From Desulfurococcaceae archaeon (GTDB taxonomy: Archaea; Thermoproteota; Thermoprotei_A; Sulfolobales; Desulfurococcaceae), in the NCBI GenBank assembly GCA_028275705.1, contig JAPWUD010000001.1:124001-188000 (forward strand): DNA of 64,000 nt, given 5' to 3'. How positions within the stretch are numbered: the stretch's first letter is position 1; every line of letters starts with the position of its first letter. A model generated the notes under the pieces. It saw only the letters and a list, made by a program, of their open reading frames with translations, ran no database searches and was not told the DNA's origin. The position numbers and the translations under genes were made by a program. Below are positions 35,044-44,573 of the stretch, piece after piece.

Positions 35044-35298
35044 TTGATCAAGTGTAAAATTTGCGGTGAGATCTTCTTAGAGTGGGAGAGTGCGAGAGAA
35101 CATGTGAAAAGCAAGCACAGAGAGCAAGTTAAATATATTCTCTCACAACTACGTCTCAGTAAAATTAAAAAACTTGAAAAACAAGGCATAGACCCTGAGG
35201 ACCGGTTGCTGGATGCCTCTTTAAACACCCAGATAAACACTAGGGTTGCCTCTCACAATTATATCTATGTAGAGAGGGTTCAATTAACACCATTATGA
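35044..35298 (+). CDS. Small C2H2 zinc-finger-like protein
   Basis: 84 residues from TTG 35044. CKICGEIFLEWESAREHVKSKH is a Cys2-His2 finger near the N terminus (residues 4-25), followed by a charged helix. Such short C2H2 proteins are common in crenarchaea and their viruses or plasmids and are usually DNA-binding. The last 27 or so residues are encoded by the repeat shared with 29406-29450 and may have been added by recombination; the original stop may have been near residue 55. Confidence 0.6.
   Translation: MIKCKICGEIFLEWESAREHVKSKHREQVKYILSQLRLSKIKKLEKQGIDPEDRLLDASLNTQINTRVASHNYIYVERVQLTPL
35216..35258 (+). repeat. Right copy of the imperfect repeat
   Basis: TTTAAACACCCAGATAAAC at 35220-35238 is the identical core; flanking similarity reaches GCCTCTCACA at about 35248-35257. 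Together with the copy at 29406 it brackets about 5.8 kb containing broken genes and the ABC/regulator module. Confidence 0.7.
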
Positions 35299-35328
35299 GG
35301 ATGTGGGCTTAAGATTATTCGAGAAGGA

Positions 35329-35369
35329 TTTATATACTTGGGTTACCCCAAGTTTACTTGGGGTGGGGT
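35329..35369 (+). promoter_or_regulatory. TATA box with inverted repeat before ATPase gene
   Basis: TTTATATA (35329-35336) is followed at once by CTTGGG-TTAC-CCCAAG (35337-35352) and then ACTTGGGGTGGGG. The inverted repeat covers the expected transcription start, so a bound protein would block initiation. The GGGGTGGGG also serves as SD. Confidence 0.55.
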
Positions 35370-35373
35370 AAGT

Positions 35374-36483
35374 TTGTTGTTTGATGTGAGGCCTAAGGAG
35401 AGAAGAAGTGATCTGTATGACTTTGAGAGAGAGCTTGAAGAGCTTAAGAGAGGGTTGGAGAGAACTCCTATTACTCTATTAATTGGAGTGAGAAGGACTG
35501 GTAAGACCTCGCTTCTTAAGGTTGCTTTAAGTGAGCTTGGATATCCCTATGTGTATTTAGATACGAGGGTTTCTACTAATCCGACTTATCGAGATTTCGC
35601 TAATATTGTAAAGTATTCTCTAGAGGACTTTATAGCTAGAAATACTTCTCTACGTAGGAAGATAGTGGAGAGACTGCGTAGCGTTAGCGGTGTTTCGATC
35701 TCTATATCACCATTATCAGTTAATATCTCCTGGAGGGGTGATAAGAGATTTGAGTTATTAGAATTATTTAATGCTCTCAACAAGATCGGCTATGACATTG
35801 GAGAACCAGTCATAATTGCATTTGACGAGGCACAGGAACTTAGGAGAATAACTTGGATAGACTTTACGCGGATTTTCGCCTATATATACGATAACTTAGA
35901 GTATATTAGACTAGCGTTAACAGGCTCCGAAATAGGCCTCCTATATAGATTTATAAACGTTAATAGTGGCGAGTCTCCTCTCTATGGTAGATACATACAC
36001 GTAGTGTCCACAAGAAGACTAAGCTTAGAGGAATCACTGGATTTCCTCGAGAAGGGATTTAGAGAAGTGGGCGTGGTAATACCCCGACACGTCATTGAAG
36101 ACGCAGCCAGTGTATTTGGAGGTATTATTGGCTGGCTTACGCTCTTTGGCTACAACTGCTACATGAATATTAATACATGCTCTGAGAGCATTGAAAAAGT
36201 CATTAAAATCGCGGTTGAAACAGCTAAACGAGAAGTAGAAAACTTCTTGAAGACTAGGAGAAGCGAGAGATACCCAGTTATCTTAAAACTATTAACTATA
36301 GAGAGGAGTTGGAGTGAAATAAAAAATAGACTCGAGGATATCGAAGGTAGGACTATAAATGATAAGACACTCAACGAGCTATTAACAACACTACTAAATC
36401 TCTCAATAATTGAGAAAACAAACAACAAGTACATAATAGCGGACCCTATAACTAGAAAAGCCGTAGAAGAACTAGCGGGCTAG
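35374..36483 (+). CDS. Archaeal-type AAA ATPase (PF01637-like)
   Basis: About 369 residues. LLIGVRRTGKTSLLKVAL is Walker A (near residue 30), VIIAFDEAQEL is Walker B, and ALTGSEIGLLYRF is a sensor-like motif; the C terminus is a winged-helix (KLLTIERSWSEIKNRLEDIEGRTINDKTLNELLTTL). STAND-like archaeal ATPases of this type are lineage-expanded and often linked to mobile or defence functions, but the role is unknown. TTG 35338 in frame lies before the probable transcript start; TTG 35374 follows GGGGTGGGG. Paralogous to 39745-40791. Confidence 0.78.
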   Translation: MLFDVRPKERRSDLYDFERELEELKRGLERTPITLLIGVRRTGKTSLLKVALSELGYPYVYLDTRVSTNPTYRDFANIVKYSLEDFIARNTSLRRKIVERLRSVSGVSISISPLSVNISWRGDKRFELLELFNALNKIGYDIGEPVIIAFDEAQELRRITWIDFTRIFAYIYDNLEYIRLALTGSEIGLLYRFINVNSGESPLYGRYIHVVSTRRLSLEESLDFLEKGFREVGVVIPRHVIEDAASVFGGIIGWLTLFGYNCYMNINTCSESIEKVIKIAVETAKREVENFLKTRRSERYPVILKLLTIERSWSEIKNRLEDIEGRTINDKTLNELLTTLLNLSIIEKTNNKYIIADPITRKAVEELAG

Positions 36484-36697
36484 ATCAATTATTGGAGGAA
36501 ACCAAGAGCTTAATAAATAATCGTGTAGTGATGGTCTCCAAGATAAATGCTTTAAGACCCTGATGAACCCTCTATCCTCACCACGTACTTCTAGGTAATT
36601 GCAAAAAGCCTCCTTCAACTCTTTACTACACTCAGCTCTGTTTAATCTATGAGCTAGGCGAAATCTAGTACTTTATAGTGGTCTACTTCCTTTAACA

Positions 36698-37189
36698 TCA
36701 TATTTTCCCAATAGGATAAATGTACTTGTCATCAGAGCTCATTTTAAAGAGACCTAGAAATGCACCCCATTGAAGCAGTGTATTCATCGCCTCCCGGGTG
36801 TTTCGTGGATAAAACCTCGTTACTATATCTATGAACTCCTCTACTCTAAGTCTCTTTTTAGCCTTCAACTCGTTAATAATGGTTTTAAATGGCTCAATAT
36901 TATCTATAACCTCTCTTAATTTACTCTTAACATGCCGGACATGCCCCTTTACAATCTCCAAACCCAGCTGGGTTAATTTAATATTCCCATTTTCTACAAC
37001 CTCCACTAGCCTCAATGAAGAGGCTACATCAATTATGTGTGGTAGCATATCGATTTGTTCTCCGAGAAGATCCCCGAGATTCATTGGATCCACGGAGTCT
37101 CCAAGACTATGAATTGCCTCAAGTAGGCCTAACACTTGATCCAGTTGTGCATTATGTGGAAGTACATAACTGTGCTCGCTACTCGACAA
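36698..37189 (-). CDS. AAA-associated-domain protein (ABC transporter accessory)
   Basis: 163 residues. LPHNAQLDQVLGLLEAIHSLGDSVDPMNLGDLLGEQIDMLPHIIDVASSL resembles the AAA-associated C-terminal domain normally fused to nitrate/sulfonate-type ABC ATPases, and here encoded separately and divergently from the transporter (70-nt gap). It may gate or regulate the transporter or bind DNA via its winged-helix-like fold. Start TTG 37189 is very close to a GAGGGA site, so the N terminus is uncertain. Confidence 0.7.
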   Translation of the reverse strand: MSSSEHSYVLPHNAQLDQVLGLLEAIHSLGDSVDPMNLGDLLGEQIDMLPHIIDVASSLRLVEVVENGNIKLTQLGLEIVKGHVRHVKSKLREVIDNIEPFKTIINELKAKKRLRVEEFIDIVTRFYPRNTREAMNTLLQWGAFLGLFKMSSDDKYIYPIGKI

Positions 37190-37257
37190 TCCCTCTATAC
37201 ACCAGTATAGACACTTAATAACATAACTCCCTTAATAAGTTTAAACACGGTGACTAA

Positions 37258-38772
37258 ATGAACCTCAATGAATTGACAATAGAGCTTACAATATCTACAT
37301 CACTAAGCCTGGGGAGAATGCTTGCAGCGTACATGCTATCCCTCATACTAGCAATAGTTGCAGGGGTTGCAATGGCTAGGAACAAGTATGTTGAGTCAAT
37401 ACTACTCCCAATACTCGATGTTCTCCAATCAATACCCATACTCGGCTTCTTCCCAGCCGTACTCGCAGTATTTATAACTACACTGGGGCCAGTGGCTGGG
37501 GGTGAGCTGAGCTCAATATTTTTAATAACTACTAGTCTTGTCTGGAACATGATCTTCGGCGTTTACTCGAGTATTAAATCCCTAGACCCCTCAATCGATC
37601 ACTTAGTAGCAGTGTATAAACTACCATTAATTCACAGGTTTCTATACATATACCTACCCGCCTCGAAGAGCTCTATTGCAGCAAATAGCATTATTTCATG
37701 GGCTGGCGGCTGGTTCTTCCTTACAAGCGCTGAAGTAATCTCAATGGGTAGAGTTGAGTATAGACTGAAAGGACTGGGTTCATTCATCATAAAGGCATTC
37801 GAAGAAGGCAGTACCATGGCATATACTACTGGTTTACTAGCACTATTCATGGTTATCTTAGTTTCCTACCTCATTATTTGGAACCCATTTACAATGAAAT
37901 ACACAGGTACAAGAACTCTTCTAGGATTTATGAAGGCATATGATGTTATCGATAAAGCACTCTCTAAAACCTGGGGTTTTATAGTGGAGAAAGTAGTCGC
38001 GGCATATAATGTTGTTGCTAGAGTTAAAATTAAGAGTACTCATATAATAATTTGCTCTATATTACCCCTACTCCTCTACCAATACCACACTAGACTAGTA
38101 CTCGATAATTCATTATACAGTAAAATCCTAGAGTATGGTGTCGACTTCCTTAGAGTAGCACCAATAACTCTCATCAGAGTATACCTAGTAGTTGTTACAG
38201 GACTCGCAGTATCAATACTACTAGCCTACATCTCCCACACTCGGCTAAAACTAGGGAAAATAATAGTTATGTCGGGTGAAGTATTGTCATCAATTCCTGC
38301 AATGATGTGGTGGCCAATACTACTACCGCTTCTAAAGGGGTTTCCACAAAGTGTAATGATGTTTGTCTATCTACAAGGCTCTCTATGGTATGTCTTCTTC
38401 AATGTTTTAATATTTGGCTTATCTAGTCTAAGGGAGAGTATCATAGAGCTCTCGGAGATCTATAATGTAAAGGGGAGACTATACTTGTCGAGAATATTCA
38501 TACCATCCCTCCTCCCAAGCATACTTGCAGGGGGTTTATCAGCATCGGGAGGTGCGTGGAATGCCTCAATCGCAGCAGAGTACATAGTGCTCGGAGGTTT
38601 AACCGTGGACATGGGTGGTGTGGGTAGTCTACTTAATAAACAAGCCCAAGCAGGCGACGTACTTGGTGTTTTATCAACATCTTTTTTCATGAGTTTAGTA
38701 GTTGTATTTATCAATAAGACGATTTGGGCTAGAATACTGGGGAAAATACGTGGTTACTATGTCGTCGAGTAA
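37258..38772 (+). CDS. ABC anion-type transporter, two permease domains fused
   Basis: 504 residues made of two tandem binding-protein-dependent permease domains (about 1-215 and 270-504), each with about six helices and an EAA-like loop ([24 protein letters not shown] in the first; [30 protein letters not shown] in the second). This is the duplicated permease of the nitrate/sulfonate/taurine/bicarbonate class seen in archaea. No substrate-binding protein gene lies nearby, so the substrate is unknown. Overlaps the ATPase gene by 14 nt. Confidence 0.85.
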   Translation: MNLNELTIELTISTSLSLGRMLAAYMLSLILAIVAGVAMARNKYVESILLPILDVLQSIPILGFFPAVLAVFITTLGPVAGGELSSIFLITTSLVWNMIFGVYSSIKSLDPSIDHLVAVYKLPLIHRFLYIYLPASKSSIAANSIISWAGGWFFLTSAEVISMGRVEYRLKGLGSFIIKAFEEGSTMAYTTGLLALFMVILVSYLIIWNPFTMKYTGTRTLLGFMKAYDVIDKALSKTWGFIVEKVVAAYNVVARVKIKSTHIIICSILPLLLYQYHTRLVLDNSLYSKILEYGVDFLRVAPITLIRVYLVVVTGLAVSILLAYISHTRLKLGKIIVMSGEVLSSIPAMMWWPILLPLLKGFPQSVMMFVYLQGSLWYVFFNVLIFGLSSLRESIIELSEIYNVKGRLYLSRIFIPSLLPSILAGGLSASGGAWNASIAAEYIVLGGLTVDMGGVGSLLNKQAQAGDVLGVLSTSFFMSLVVVFINKTIWARILGKIRGYYVVE

Positions 38773-39508
38773 GAACTATGTCGTGGAGGTTGTAGGGGTT
38801 TCAAAGAGCTATATAAGCGGGGGGAGAGAAGTCGAGGTACTTAAAGACATTAGCTTCGAAGTAGGCAGGGAATTCGTCTCCATAATTGGGCCAAGTGGGT
38901 GTGGAAAATCAACACTACTGAGAATAATTGCAGGCGTGGAGAAACCCAGTGGGGGGAGAGTTGTTTTTAACCTCAATAGAAAGCCCATTATTGGCTTCGT
39001 ATTTCAATTTCCCACGCTTCTACCATGGATGACTGTGCTAGACAACGTAATTCTACCATTAATAGCTACTGGTGTAGAGAAAAGCAATGCCATTGAGAAG
39101 GCTAGAATGACTTTAAAAGTTGTTGGACTAGGGGGATTTGAGGATTTTTACCCGAGTGAGCTTAGTGGTGGAATGAAGCAGAGAGTTAACATTGCACGTG
39201 CATTAGCAATAGGGCCCGATGTCTTATTAATGGATGAGCCATTCTCAAACCTAGACCCATTAACAGCCGAGAGCTTGAGGAGCGAGGTACTTGACATATG
39301 GCTTTCTTCAATACTACCCGTTAAATCCATTATAATGGTTACACACAACGTTGAAGAAGCCGTTATAATGTCTGATAAAGTAATTATACTGTCTCCACGG
39401 CCAGCTAGAGTATTGAAAATAATAGACGTAAACATACCTAGACCACGAAGTAGAAAAATGCCCGAAGTCCAAGAGATGGTTGATAAAGTATACGAATATG
39501 TTAGTTAA
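38759..39508 (+). CDS. ABC anion-type transporter ATPase
   Basis: 249 residues from ATG 38759. Walker [16 protein letters not shown]-loop [19 protein letters not shown], signature [16 protein letters not shown], Walker [13 protein letters not shown] and a THNVEEAV switch are intact and of the nitrate/taurine subfamily. It lacks the fused C-terminal AAA-associated domain, which is encoded separately at 36698-37189. Pairs with the upstream fused permease. Confidence 0.9.
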   Translation: MSSSKNYVVEVVGVSKSYISGGREVEVLKDISFEVGREFVSIIGPSGCGKSTLLRIIAGVEKPSGGRVVFNLNRKPIIGFVFQFPTLLPWMTVLDNVILPLIATGVEKSNAIEKARMTLKVVGLGGFEDFYPSELSGGMKQRVNIARALAIGPDVLLMDEPFSNLDPLTAESLRSEVLDIWLSSILPVKSIIMVTHNVEEAVIMSDKVIILSPRPARVLKIIDVNIPRPRSRKMPEVQEMVDKVYEYVS

Positions 39509-39653
39509 CAACCTTTCTCTATACTCAACCATGTATCACTATTTCCAGTTATTCGAGAACTTATAGTAGGAAACTTCTTCTGAGATAGAAACCAGTTTAA
39601 GCTGTTAGTTAGACAAATATGCGTAGAGTTATTGAGGGTTGACGGTGGAAGGT

Positions 39654-39761
39654 GTGGAAACAGTGTACTTAGATCCGAGCGTTATTGTGAAACATAGCTT
39701 GAGTAAGCTAATAGCGATCTCGCCGCTTCACTCTAAGGTGGGAATTAATAGTATTTCCTAA
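39654..39761 (+). pseudogene. Truncated PIN-domain (VapC-like) N terminus
   Basis: GTG 39654, preceded by GGTGGAAG, opens a 35-codon frame beginning METVYLDPSVIVKH. This resembles the first strand of VapC-type PIN toxins, which typically read VYLDTSVIVK with the first catalytic Asp. The frame then diverges and stops at 39761 inside the 3' end of the convergent ATPase gene. No VapB partner is seen. Probably a decayed remnant; the short length makes chance possible. Confidence 0.35.
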
Positions 39762-40791
39762 TACCGTGTTGGAGCACTGGGTCTGTTATCTCGTATTCTT
39801 CGTTTTCCTTCCTTATGAAGCCCGAGTCTGCGAGGTTTTTAATTATTGTAGCTAGTGTGTTGTTGGGTATTCTCCCTAGTCTCGCCTCAACACCTCTCTT
39901 TACCTCAGACCACCTAGCTCTACCGAGTGTTGCTATTATCTTCAATACTTCCCTATACCTTCTCTCACCAACACCATACACTCTAAGAGCGTGTTCTAAC
40001 TCACTTAGAGCAAGCTTAGATGCTTTATCAAGAATAGAGTCTATGTCCTCTCCACTAGTAGTTAAAGCGAAGCCGAAGTACGTGAGCCACCCAATAACCC
40101 CGTCAAACCTCTTAATAGCTTCATTAACCACTTCATCGCTAACTCTAACACCTTCTTGCTCAAAACCCTTAACCAAGAACTCTCTAGACTCAGCATCACT
40201 CAGTTTCCTCAATTTAACCTCAGTGAATGCTCTACCATATAGTGGCGCCTCGGGATCATTTATTCTCAAGAACCTGTAGAGTAGGCCTATCATGGAGCCT
40301 GAAACAATGATCTTTAAGTCTAGGTGGTCGTATGCATATGCAATTAAAGAGTCAAACCTATACCCAGACCTCCTAAGCTCCTGTGCCTCATCGAGAACCA
40401 AGACCTTACCCTCCAGTGCGTGGAGAACTCGGAGAAGAGATCTCTCACTCCTCACTTTAAACCTAACTCCAAAACCACCAACACTAACCTCTTCAACATC
40501 CCTTAACGCCTTTAAAGCCCATTCATGTCTACTCAACTCCTCTTCAAGCAAGTTTAAGAATGAATTCAATGATATCATTCCTGAAGGTAGGAGTCTACAG
40601 TCTAAGTAGACATAATCTAGTCTCTTTTCATTGAGATATGTAAGTATTAGTGAAGTCTTCCCATACCTCCTAAGACCTGAAACAACCACTAGCTTACCCC
40701 GTCTCAAACCATTATCTAAAGTAGATAACTCGCTCTCCATGTTGAACAAGTCTTCTCTCCTTCTCTTAGGTTCAGGGTTAAAGTATCCCAA
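39745..40791 (-). CDS. Archaeal-type AAA ATPase (PF01637-like), second copy
   Basis: 348 residues. Walker A VVSGLRRYGKTSLI, Walker B KVLVLDEAQELR, the SGSMIGLLYRFLRI motif and a C-terminal winged helix (LGRARWSEVKRGVEARLGRIPNNTLATIIKNLADSGFI) parallel the protein at 35374-36483 in order and wording, so the two are paralogs; they sit on opposite strands around the ABC transporter. Start TTG 40791 follows GGGGGGTGA. Function unknown. Confidence 0.8.
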   Translation of the reverse strand: MGYFNPEPKRRREDLFNMESELSTLDNGLRRGKLVVVSGLRRYGKTSLILTYLNEKRLDYVYLDCRLLPSGMISLNSFLNLLEEELSRHEWALKALRDVEEVSVGGFGVRFKVRSERSLLRVLHALEGKVLVLDEAQELRRSGYRFDSLIAYAYDHLDLKIIVSGSMIGLLYRFLRINDPEAPLYGRAFTEVKLRKLSDAESREFLVKGFEQEGVRVSDEVVNEAIKRFDGVIGWLTYFGFALTTSGEDIDSILDKASKLALSELEHALRVYGVGERRYREVLKIIATLGRARWSEVKRGVEARLGRIPNNTLATIIKNLADSGFIRKENEEYEITDPVLQHGIRKYY

Positions 40792-40793
40792 AA

Positions 40794-40837
40794 GTCACCC
40801 CCCTAACTAAGTTACCCCCCTAACTTACTTATATACA
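40794..40837 (-). promoter_or_regulatory. TATA box with tandem G-rich repeats before ATPase gene
   Basis: On the minus strand GTATATAAG (about 40829-40837) is followed by two direct copies of AGTTAGGGGGGTRAC with a 17-nt period (plus-strand 40811-40825 and 40794-40808). The second copy contains the SD. Position just after TATA suggests an operator, as for the paralog at 35329. Confidence 0.55.
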
Positions 40838-40883
40838 GAACCTCCATGAGTCATTCATAGATTCACAATATTTGCCTCTCTAT

Positions 40884-41417
40884 TTATAATGGAGTTCTCT
40901 TTATTCTCTTACCGCTCTTTGATGGTATTATCTCTAGTTTTGCACCTGGGAATTTAAAGTGTAGCTCCCTTCCTCCGTATAGTCTATCTAGGAATACTGC
41001 GAGTGCAGCTATTTCTGAGTGTGGTTGGTGCCCTATCGCTACATTGTAGTCTGCTATTTCATAGAAGAATCTTGGTACTTTCTTAGCGCCTATCACTACG
41101 AGTATGTCTTTGTTTAAACTCCTGATCTCGTCTATAACGTCGTCTATGTGTATTCCATACATAGTTAAGTGTACTACTACACCACCATTCTTCCTCCAAT
41201 TTACACAGTACTTTGCTGAGTCAACACCCATTTCGAAGACTAAGTCTCCACCCCAGTAGTCAAGTACCTTTCTAAACACTCTGTAAACCCCTTCATCAAC
41301 AACATCGCCAAGTATGAAGCCATTAGCACCAAAAGCCCTAGCAACTAGGGCAGTGTGTGTTGTTACTCTTTTATCTCTACCAGGTCTATGCCCATATCTC
41401 AAAACAAATACCCTCAT
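40884..41417 (-). CDS. trm56: tRNA (cytidine-56-2'-O)-methyltransferase
   Basis: 177 residues from ATG 41417. MRVFVLRYGHRPGRDKRVTTH, NKDILVVIGAKKVPRFFYEIADYNVAIGHQPHSEIAALAVFLDRLYGG match archaeal aTrm56, a SPOUT-class enzyme that methylates C56 in the T loop of tRNA. It overlaps or abuts the hflX stop (41420), so the two are likely co-transcribed. Confidence 0.92.
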   Translation of the reverse strand: MRVFVLRYGHRPGRDKRVTTHTALVARAFGANGFILGDVVDEGVYRVFRKVLDYWGGDLVFEMGVDSAKYCVNWRKNGGVVVHLTMYGIHIDDVIDEIRSLNKDILVVIGAKKVPRFFYEIADYNVAIGHQPHSEIAALAVFLDRLYGGRELHFKFPGAKLEIIPSKSGKRIKRTPL

Positions 41418-41419
41418 AC

Positions 41420-42523
41420 TCAAACACCAGTATTCTTCAACACCGAGTATATTTTCTCGAGTAGTTTGTCTATGTTCACTCGCTTAAGACATGAAATAGG
41501 CACTATGTCCCCCTCACTAATCCCCGTGTGCTTCACTATAGAGTAAACCACGCTATCTACAGAGTCTACTCTATCAATTTTATTCAATGCATATATCACG
41601 GGCTTATTATACACACCTATCTTCCACAATACCTCCCTACTAGTCTCAATCTCCCTCAATACATCGCTAACTCTCTTCGATGCATCAACAATATCAATAA
41701 TTACATCCGCTTCAGCAGCCTCCTCGAGTGTAGCGTAGAAGGAGTCAATAATCTCTGGTGGAATATCCCTAATGAAGCCAACAGTGTCTGTCACTATGAA
41801 TCCTAGATCTCTATATACAACTCTATAAGACTTAGGAGTAATAGTCGTGAAGGGCTCTGGCCCAACGGGCTTAGACAAGCCTGTTAATAAGTTGAATAAA
41901 CTCGTTTTACCTGCACAAGTGTATCCAACAATAGCTACGTGTGGAAACCCAGCTTCAACCCTAGCCTTCCTCCTAATACTCCTAGTCTCCCTCAACTTCT
42001 CAATCTCCCTCCTAATCCTAGCCTCCCTCCTCTTAAGCATAGTATAGTACTTCTCATAGCCATACCTACCAGCACCTAGAAACCCATGGAGCTCACCTAG
42101 TTTAGCGTATCTAATAGCCTCCTTAACCAGCGGCAACATGTGCTTCAACCTAGCGAGCTCTACTTGCAGTAGTGCCTCGCGGGAGCCAGCATGGCTTGCA
42201 AATATCTCGAGGATCAATAGTATCCTGTCAACAACATCCCTCTTAATCTCTCTAGCAATATTAACGAATTGAGAGGGCTTCAATCTATCTAAAACCACGA
42301 GTTTGTCAAAATCCAATCCCCTAACTTTAATCAATTTATCCCTAGACAAGTATGTACGTGGATTACTACCCCCAGCCACGATGTAGTCTACAATTGATTC
42401 ATAAACAGTCTTAACTAAAGCAAGCTCCTCATCAAGGTAATCTAGGTACCTACGTGGAACTACAACTACAACCCTCAATTCAAAGCGCTCCCCATAAATA
42501 CTACTCTTCCCCAATAAACACAA
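41420..42523 (-). CDS. hflX: HflX-family ribosome-associated GTPase
   Basis: 367 residues. An N-terminal HflX domain with a glycine-rich GELHGFLGAGRYGYEKYY loop and a helical arm leads to the G domain: G1 GYTCAGKTSLFN, G2 region PFTTITP, G3 DTVGFIRDIP, G4 NKID and G5-like ISCL. HflX binds 50S subunits and splits or rescues ribosomes. The stretch before residue 15 is weak; the start may be a little downstream. Confidence 0.92.
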   Translation of the reverse strand: MCLLGKSSIYGERFELRVVVVVPRRYLDYLDEELALVKTVYESIVDYIVAGGSNPRTYLSRDKLIKVRGLDFDKLVVLDRLKPSQFVNIAREIKRDVVDRILLILEIFASHAGSREALLQVELARLKHMLPLVKEAIRYAKLGELHGFLGAGRYGYEKYYTMLKRREARIRREIEKLRETRSIRRKARVEAGFPHVAIVGYTCAGKTSLFNLLTGLSKPVGPEPFTTITPKSYRVVYRDLGFIVTDTVGFIRDIPPEIIDSFYATLEEAAEADVIIDIVDASKRVSDVLREIETSREVLWKIGVYNKPVIYALNKIDRVDSVDSVVYSIVKHTGISEGDIVPISCLKRVNIDKLLEKIYSVLKNTGV

Positions 42524-42651
42524 TGAAATTATTCATGGATATTAAACTTGCACAATAGCTAGTAGTGTATAGAAGACCTAGGTGCTACAATTGAAAACTA
42601 AAAGAGATGTTCTTGAATTAGAGTGGAGTTTCGACTAATAGATGTAGATCG

Positions 42652-43155
42652 TTAAGGAGAAGTATCCCTGATCAAGTCTCCTATAGTCATGAAGTCTCTA
42701 TCGCTCCTACTCTGTAGGCTTCTCTCCTCCTCTACAATAGGCTCTAGTAGCTTCACTCCCAGTACTCTCTCTAGTTTCCTCGCTAATTCAATACTGGGTT
42801 TTAGCTTCCCAGCCTCTATTCTCTTAACTGTGTTTACACTCTCCCCGATCTTCAATGCCAGCACCTCCTGGCTCCATCCAAGTCTCTCTCTAGCAGATTT
42901 AACCCTCGAAGCATAATCCTCGACTACCTCATATTCCTCAAGCTTCCTACTCTGTTGCTTCACCTGGGGCTGCGGCATTGGCCTCTGCTTAACCTGCCTA
43001 CTACTTGATTGCATTGGGGGTTCCTTAACAACACCCTCCTTTGAGAGCCTCCTGTAGCAGTCGGGGCAGAGTATTAGTAGAGAACCCTCTACAATAGCCC
43101 TCTTGGCCTCTCTAGCATCTAGCTCTCTACCACACATTTCACAGTAGTAAGACAA
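42652..43155 (-). CDS. mbf1: Archaeal multiprotein bridging factor 1 homolog
   Basis: 167 residues. N-terminal zinc ribbon CEMCG...CPDC (residues 5-34), a Gln/Pro-rich linker, then a Cro/C1-type helix-turn-helix (SARERLGWSQEVLALKIGESVNTVKRIEAGKLKPSIELARKLERVLGVKL, about 88-140). This is the aMBF1 arrangement, linked to transcription and translation. Divergent from the PAN gene. Confidence 0.9.
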   Translation of the reverse strand: MSYYCEMCGRELDAREAKRAIVEGSLLILCPDCYRRLSKEGVVKEPPMQSSSRQVKQRPMPQPQVKQQSRKLEEYEVVEDYASRVKSARERLGWSQEVLALKIGESVNTVKRIEAGKLKPSIELARKLERVLGVKLLEPIVEEERSLQSRSDRDFMTIGDLIRDTSP

Positions 43156-43217
43156 GCATCAACACCCATTTCTCTTAAAACATTATCAAGAGCCTATTAT
43201 ACCCATGGGTTATCAAC

Positions 43218-44420
43218 ATGGTTGATGAGGGTAAAGAAGCCATTAATGCTGTTATTGAGAGTGATGAAGACTACTTAAGATACCTCGAGACAAGGCTTAA
43301 GCAACTAGAAGAGGAGAGGCGTAAACTACAGGTGAAAATAGAGTACTATAGGAGTGAAATAGAGAAACTCCTCTCACCTCCATTAATAGAGGCTATTGTA
43401 GAGTATGTACTACCAGATAATAGAGTCGTCGTGAAGAGCCAGAATGGGCCAAACCTCGTTGTACAAGTAGGGGACAACATTGATAAATCCAAGTTAAGGC
43501 CTGGAGCTAGAGTGGCGTTGAATCAAAGGGGATCGGTTGTAGTCGAGGTTCTACCAGAGTATCCAGATCCATACGTTCAATTAATGGAGGTCATTGAGAA
43601 GCCTGATGTAAGATATAGTGATATTGGTGGATTAGATGAGCAAATACGTGAGTTGAGGGAGGTAGTAGAGCTACCACTAAAAAACCCCGACTTATTCAGA
43701 GAACTAGGTATAGAGCCACCGAAGGGGGTACTACTACACGGACCCCCTGGATGCGGGAAAACACTACTAGCAAAAGCAGTAGCCGCGGAGAGTGGTGCAA
43801 CATTCATCTCTCTAGTTGCAAGTGAACTAGTCCAGAAGTTTATTGGTGAAGGTGCACGAATTGTGAGGGAGTTATTTGATCTAGCTAGGAGAAGAGCCCC
43901 CTCAATAGTATTCATAGATGAAGTAGACGCTATTGCAGCTAAGAGAATAGAGATAGGTACAAGTGGAGAGAGGGAGGTGCAGAGAACACTAATGCAGCTA
44001 CTAGCAGAGATCGATGGATTTAAGCCACTAGATAGAGTCAAAGTCATAGCCGCAACTAATAGAATAGACATACTAGACCCTGCAATACTGAGGCCCGGTA
44101 GATTCGATAGAATAATCGAGGTCCCACCACCAAGTAAAAAAGGAAGAGTAGAAATATTCAAAATACACACTAGGAGGTTGAAGGCGAAAGGCGACATAGA
44201 CTACGACTTCCTAGCAGAGATCACTGAGGGATTCACGGGTGCAGAGATTAAACTAGTAGTTGTTGAAGCAGGCTATATAGCAGTTAGAGAAAACAGACTC
44301 TACGTAACAATGAACGACCTATTGAAAGCAATTGAGAAAGTAAAGAGTAAGAAGATCATTAGAGACTCCTGGCAGCAAATATATAGTTCTCCAAGGCCAA
44401 CGTATCAACCAACAATATAG
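43218..44420 (+). CDS. pan: Proteasome-activating nucleotidase
   Basis: 400 residues: N-terminal coiled coil (about 15-50), OB domain (about 55-115), then the AAA module with Walker [18 protein letters not shown], Walker [13 protein letters not shown], the second-region-of-homology [20 protein letters not shown] and arginine fingers. PAN unfolds substrates for the 20S proteasome. The C terminus (PTYQPTI) does not end in a clear HbYX docking motif. Followed by a PUA protein and a PAC2-family protein. Confidence 0.95.
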   Translation: MVDEGKEAINAVIESDEDYLRYLETRLKQLEEERRKLQVKIEYYRSEIEKLLSPPLIEAIVEYVLPDNRVVVKSQNGPNLVVQVGDNIDKSKLRPGARVALNQRGSVVVEVLPEYPDPYVQLMEVIEKPDVRYSDIGGLDEQIRELREVVELPLKNPDLFRELGIEPPKGVLLHGPPGCGKTLLAKAVAAESGATFISLVASELVQKFIGEGARIVRELFDLARRRAPSIVFIDEVDAIAAKRIEIGTSGEREVQRTLMQLLAEIDGFKPLDRVKVIAATNRIDILDPAILRPGRFDRIIEVPPPSKKGRVEIFKIHTRRLKAKGDIDYDFLAEITEGFTGAEIKLVVVEAGYIAVRENRLYVTMNDLLKAIEKVKSKKIIRDSWQQIYSSPRPTYQPTI

Positions 44421-44573
44421 ACCCAGCACACTCTGTACACCCTTAATGATACTTTGTTTCAACGCATATCCCCTACCAATCCCTCAGACTGTATTATTTC
44501 AATATGTTTATCAGGGATTATCCAAGTTTCTACTCTAGGAGTTTGCTAATGCGTCATCGCTAGTGGTGCTTCC

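Noticed and set aside
36484-36697. Possible C/D box small RNA (GTGATGG ... CTGATGA) in the gap after the first AAA ATPase
   Set aside because: Box spacing and guide lengths do not fit the C-D'-C'-D layout; only isolated CTGA/TGATG matches.
44440-44570. Possible C/D box RNA on the minus strand upstream of the PUA gene
   Set aside because: The distance between the C-like and D-like boxes (about 38 nt) is too long and the C box deviates from RTGATGA.
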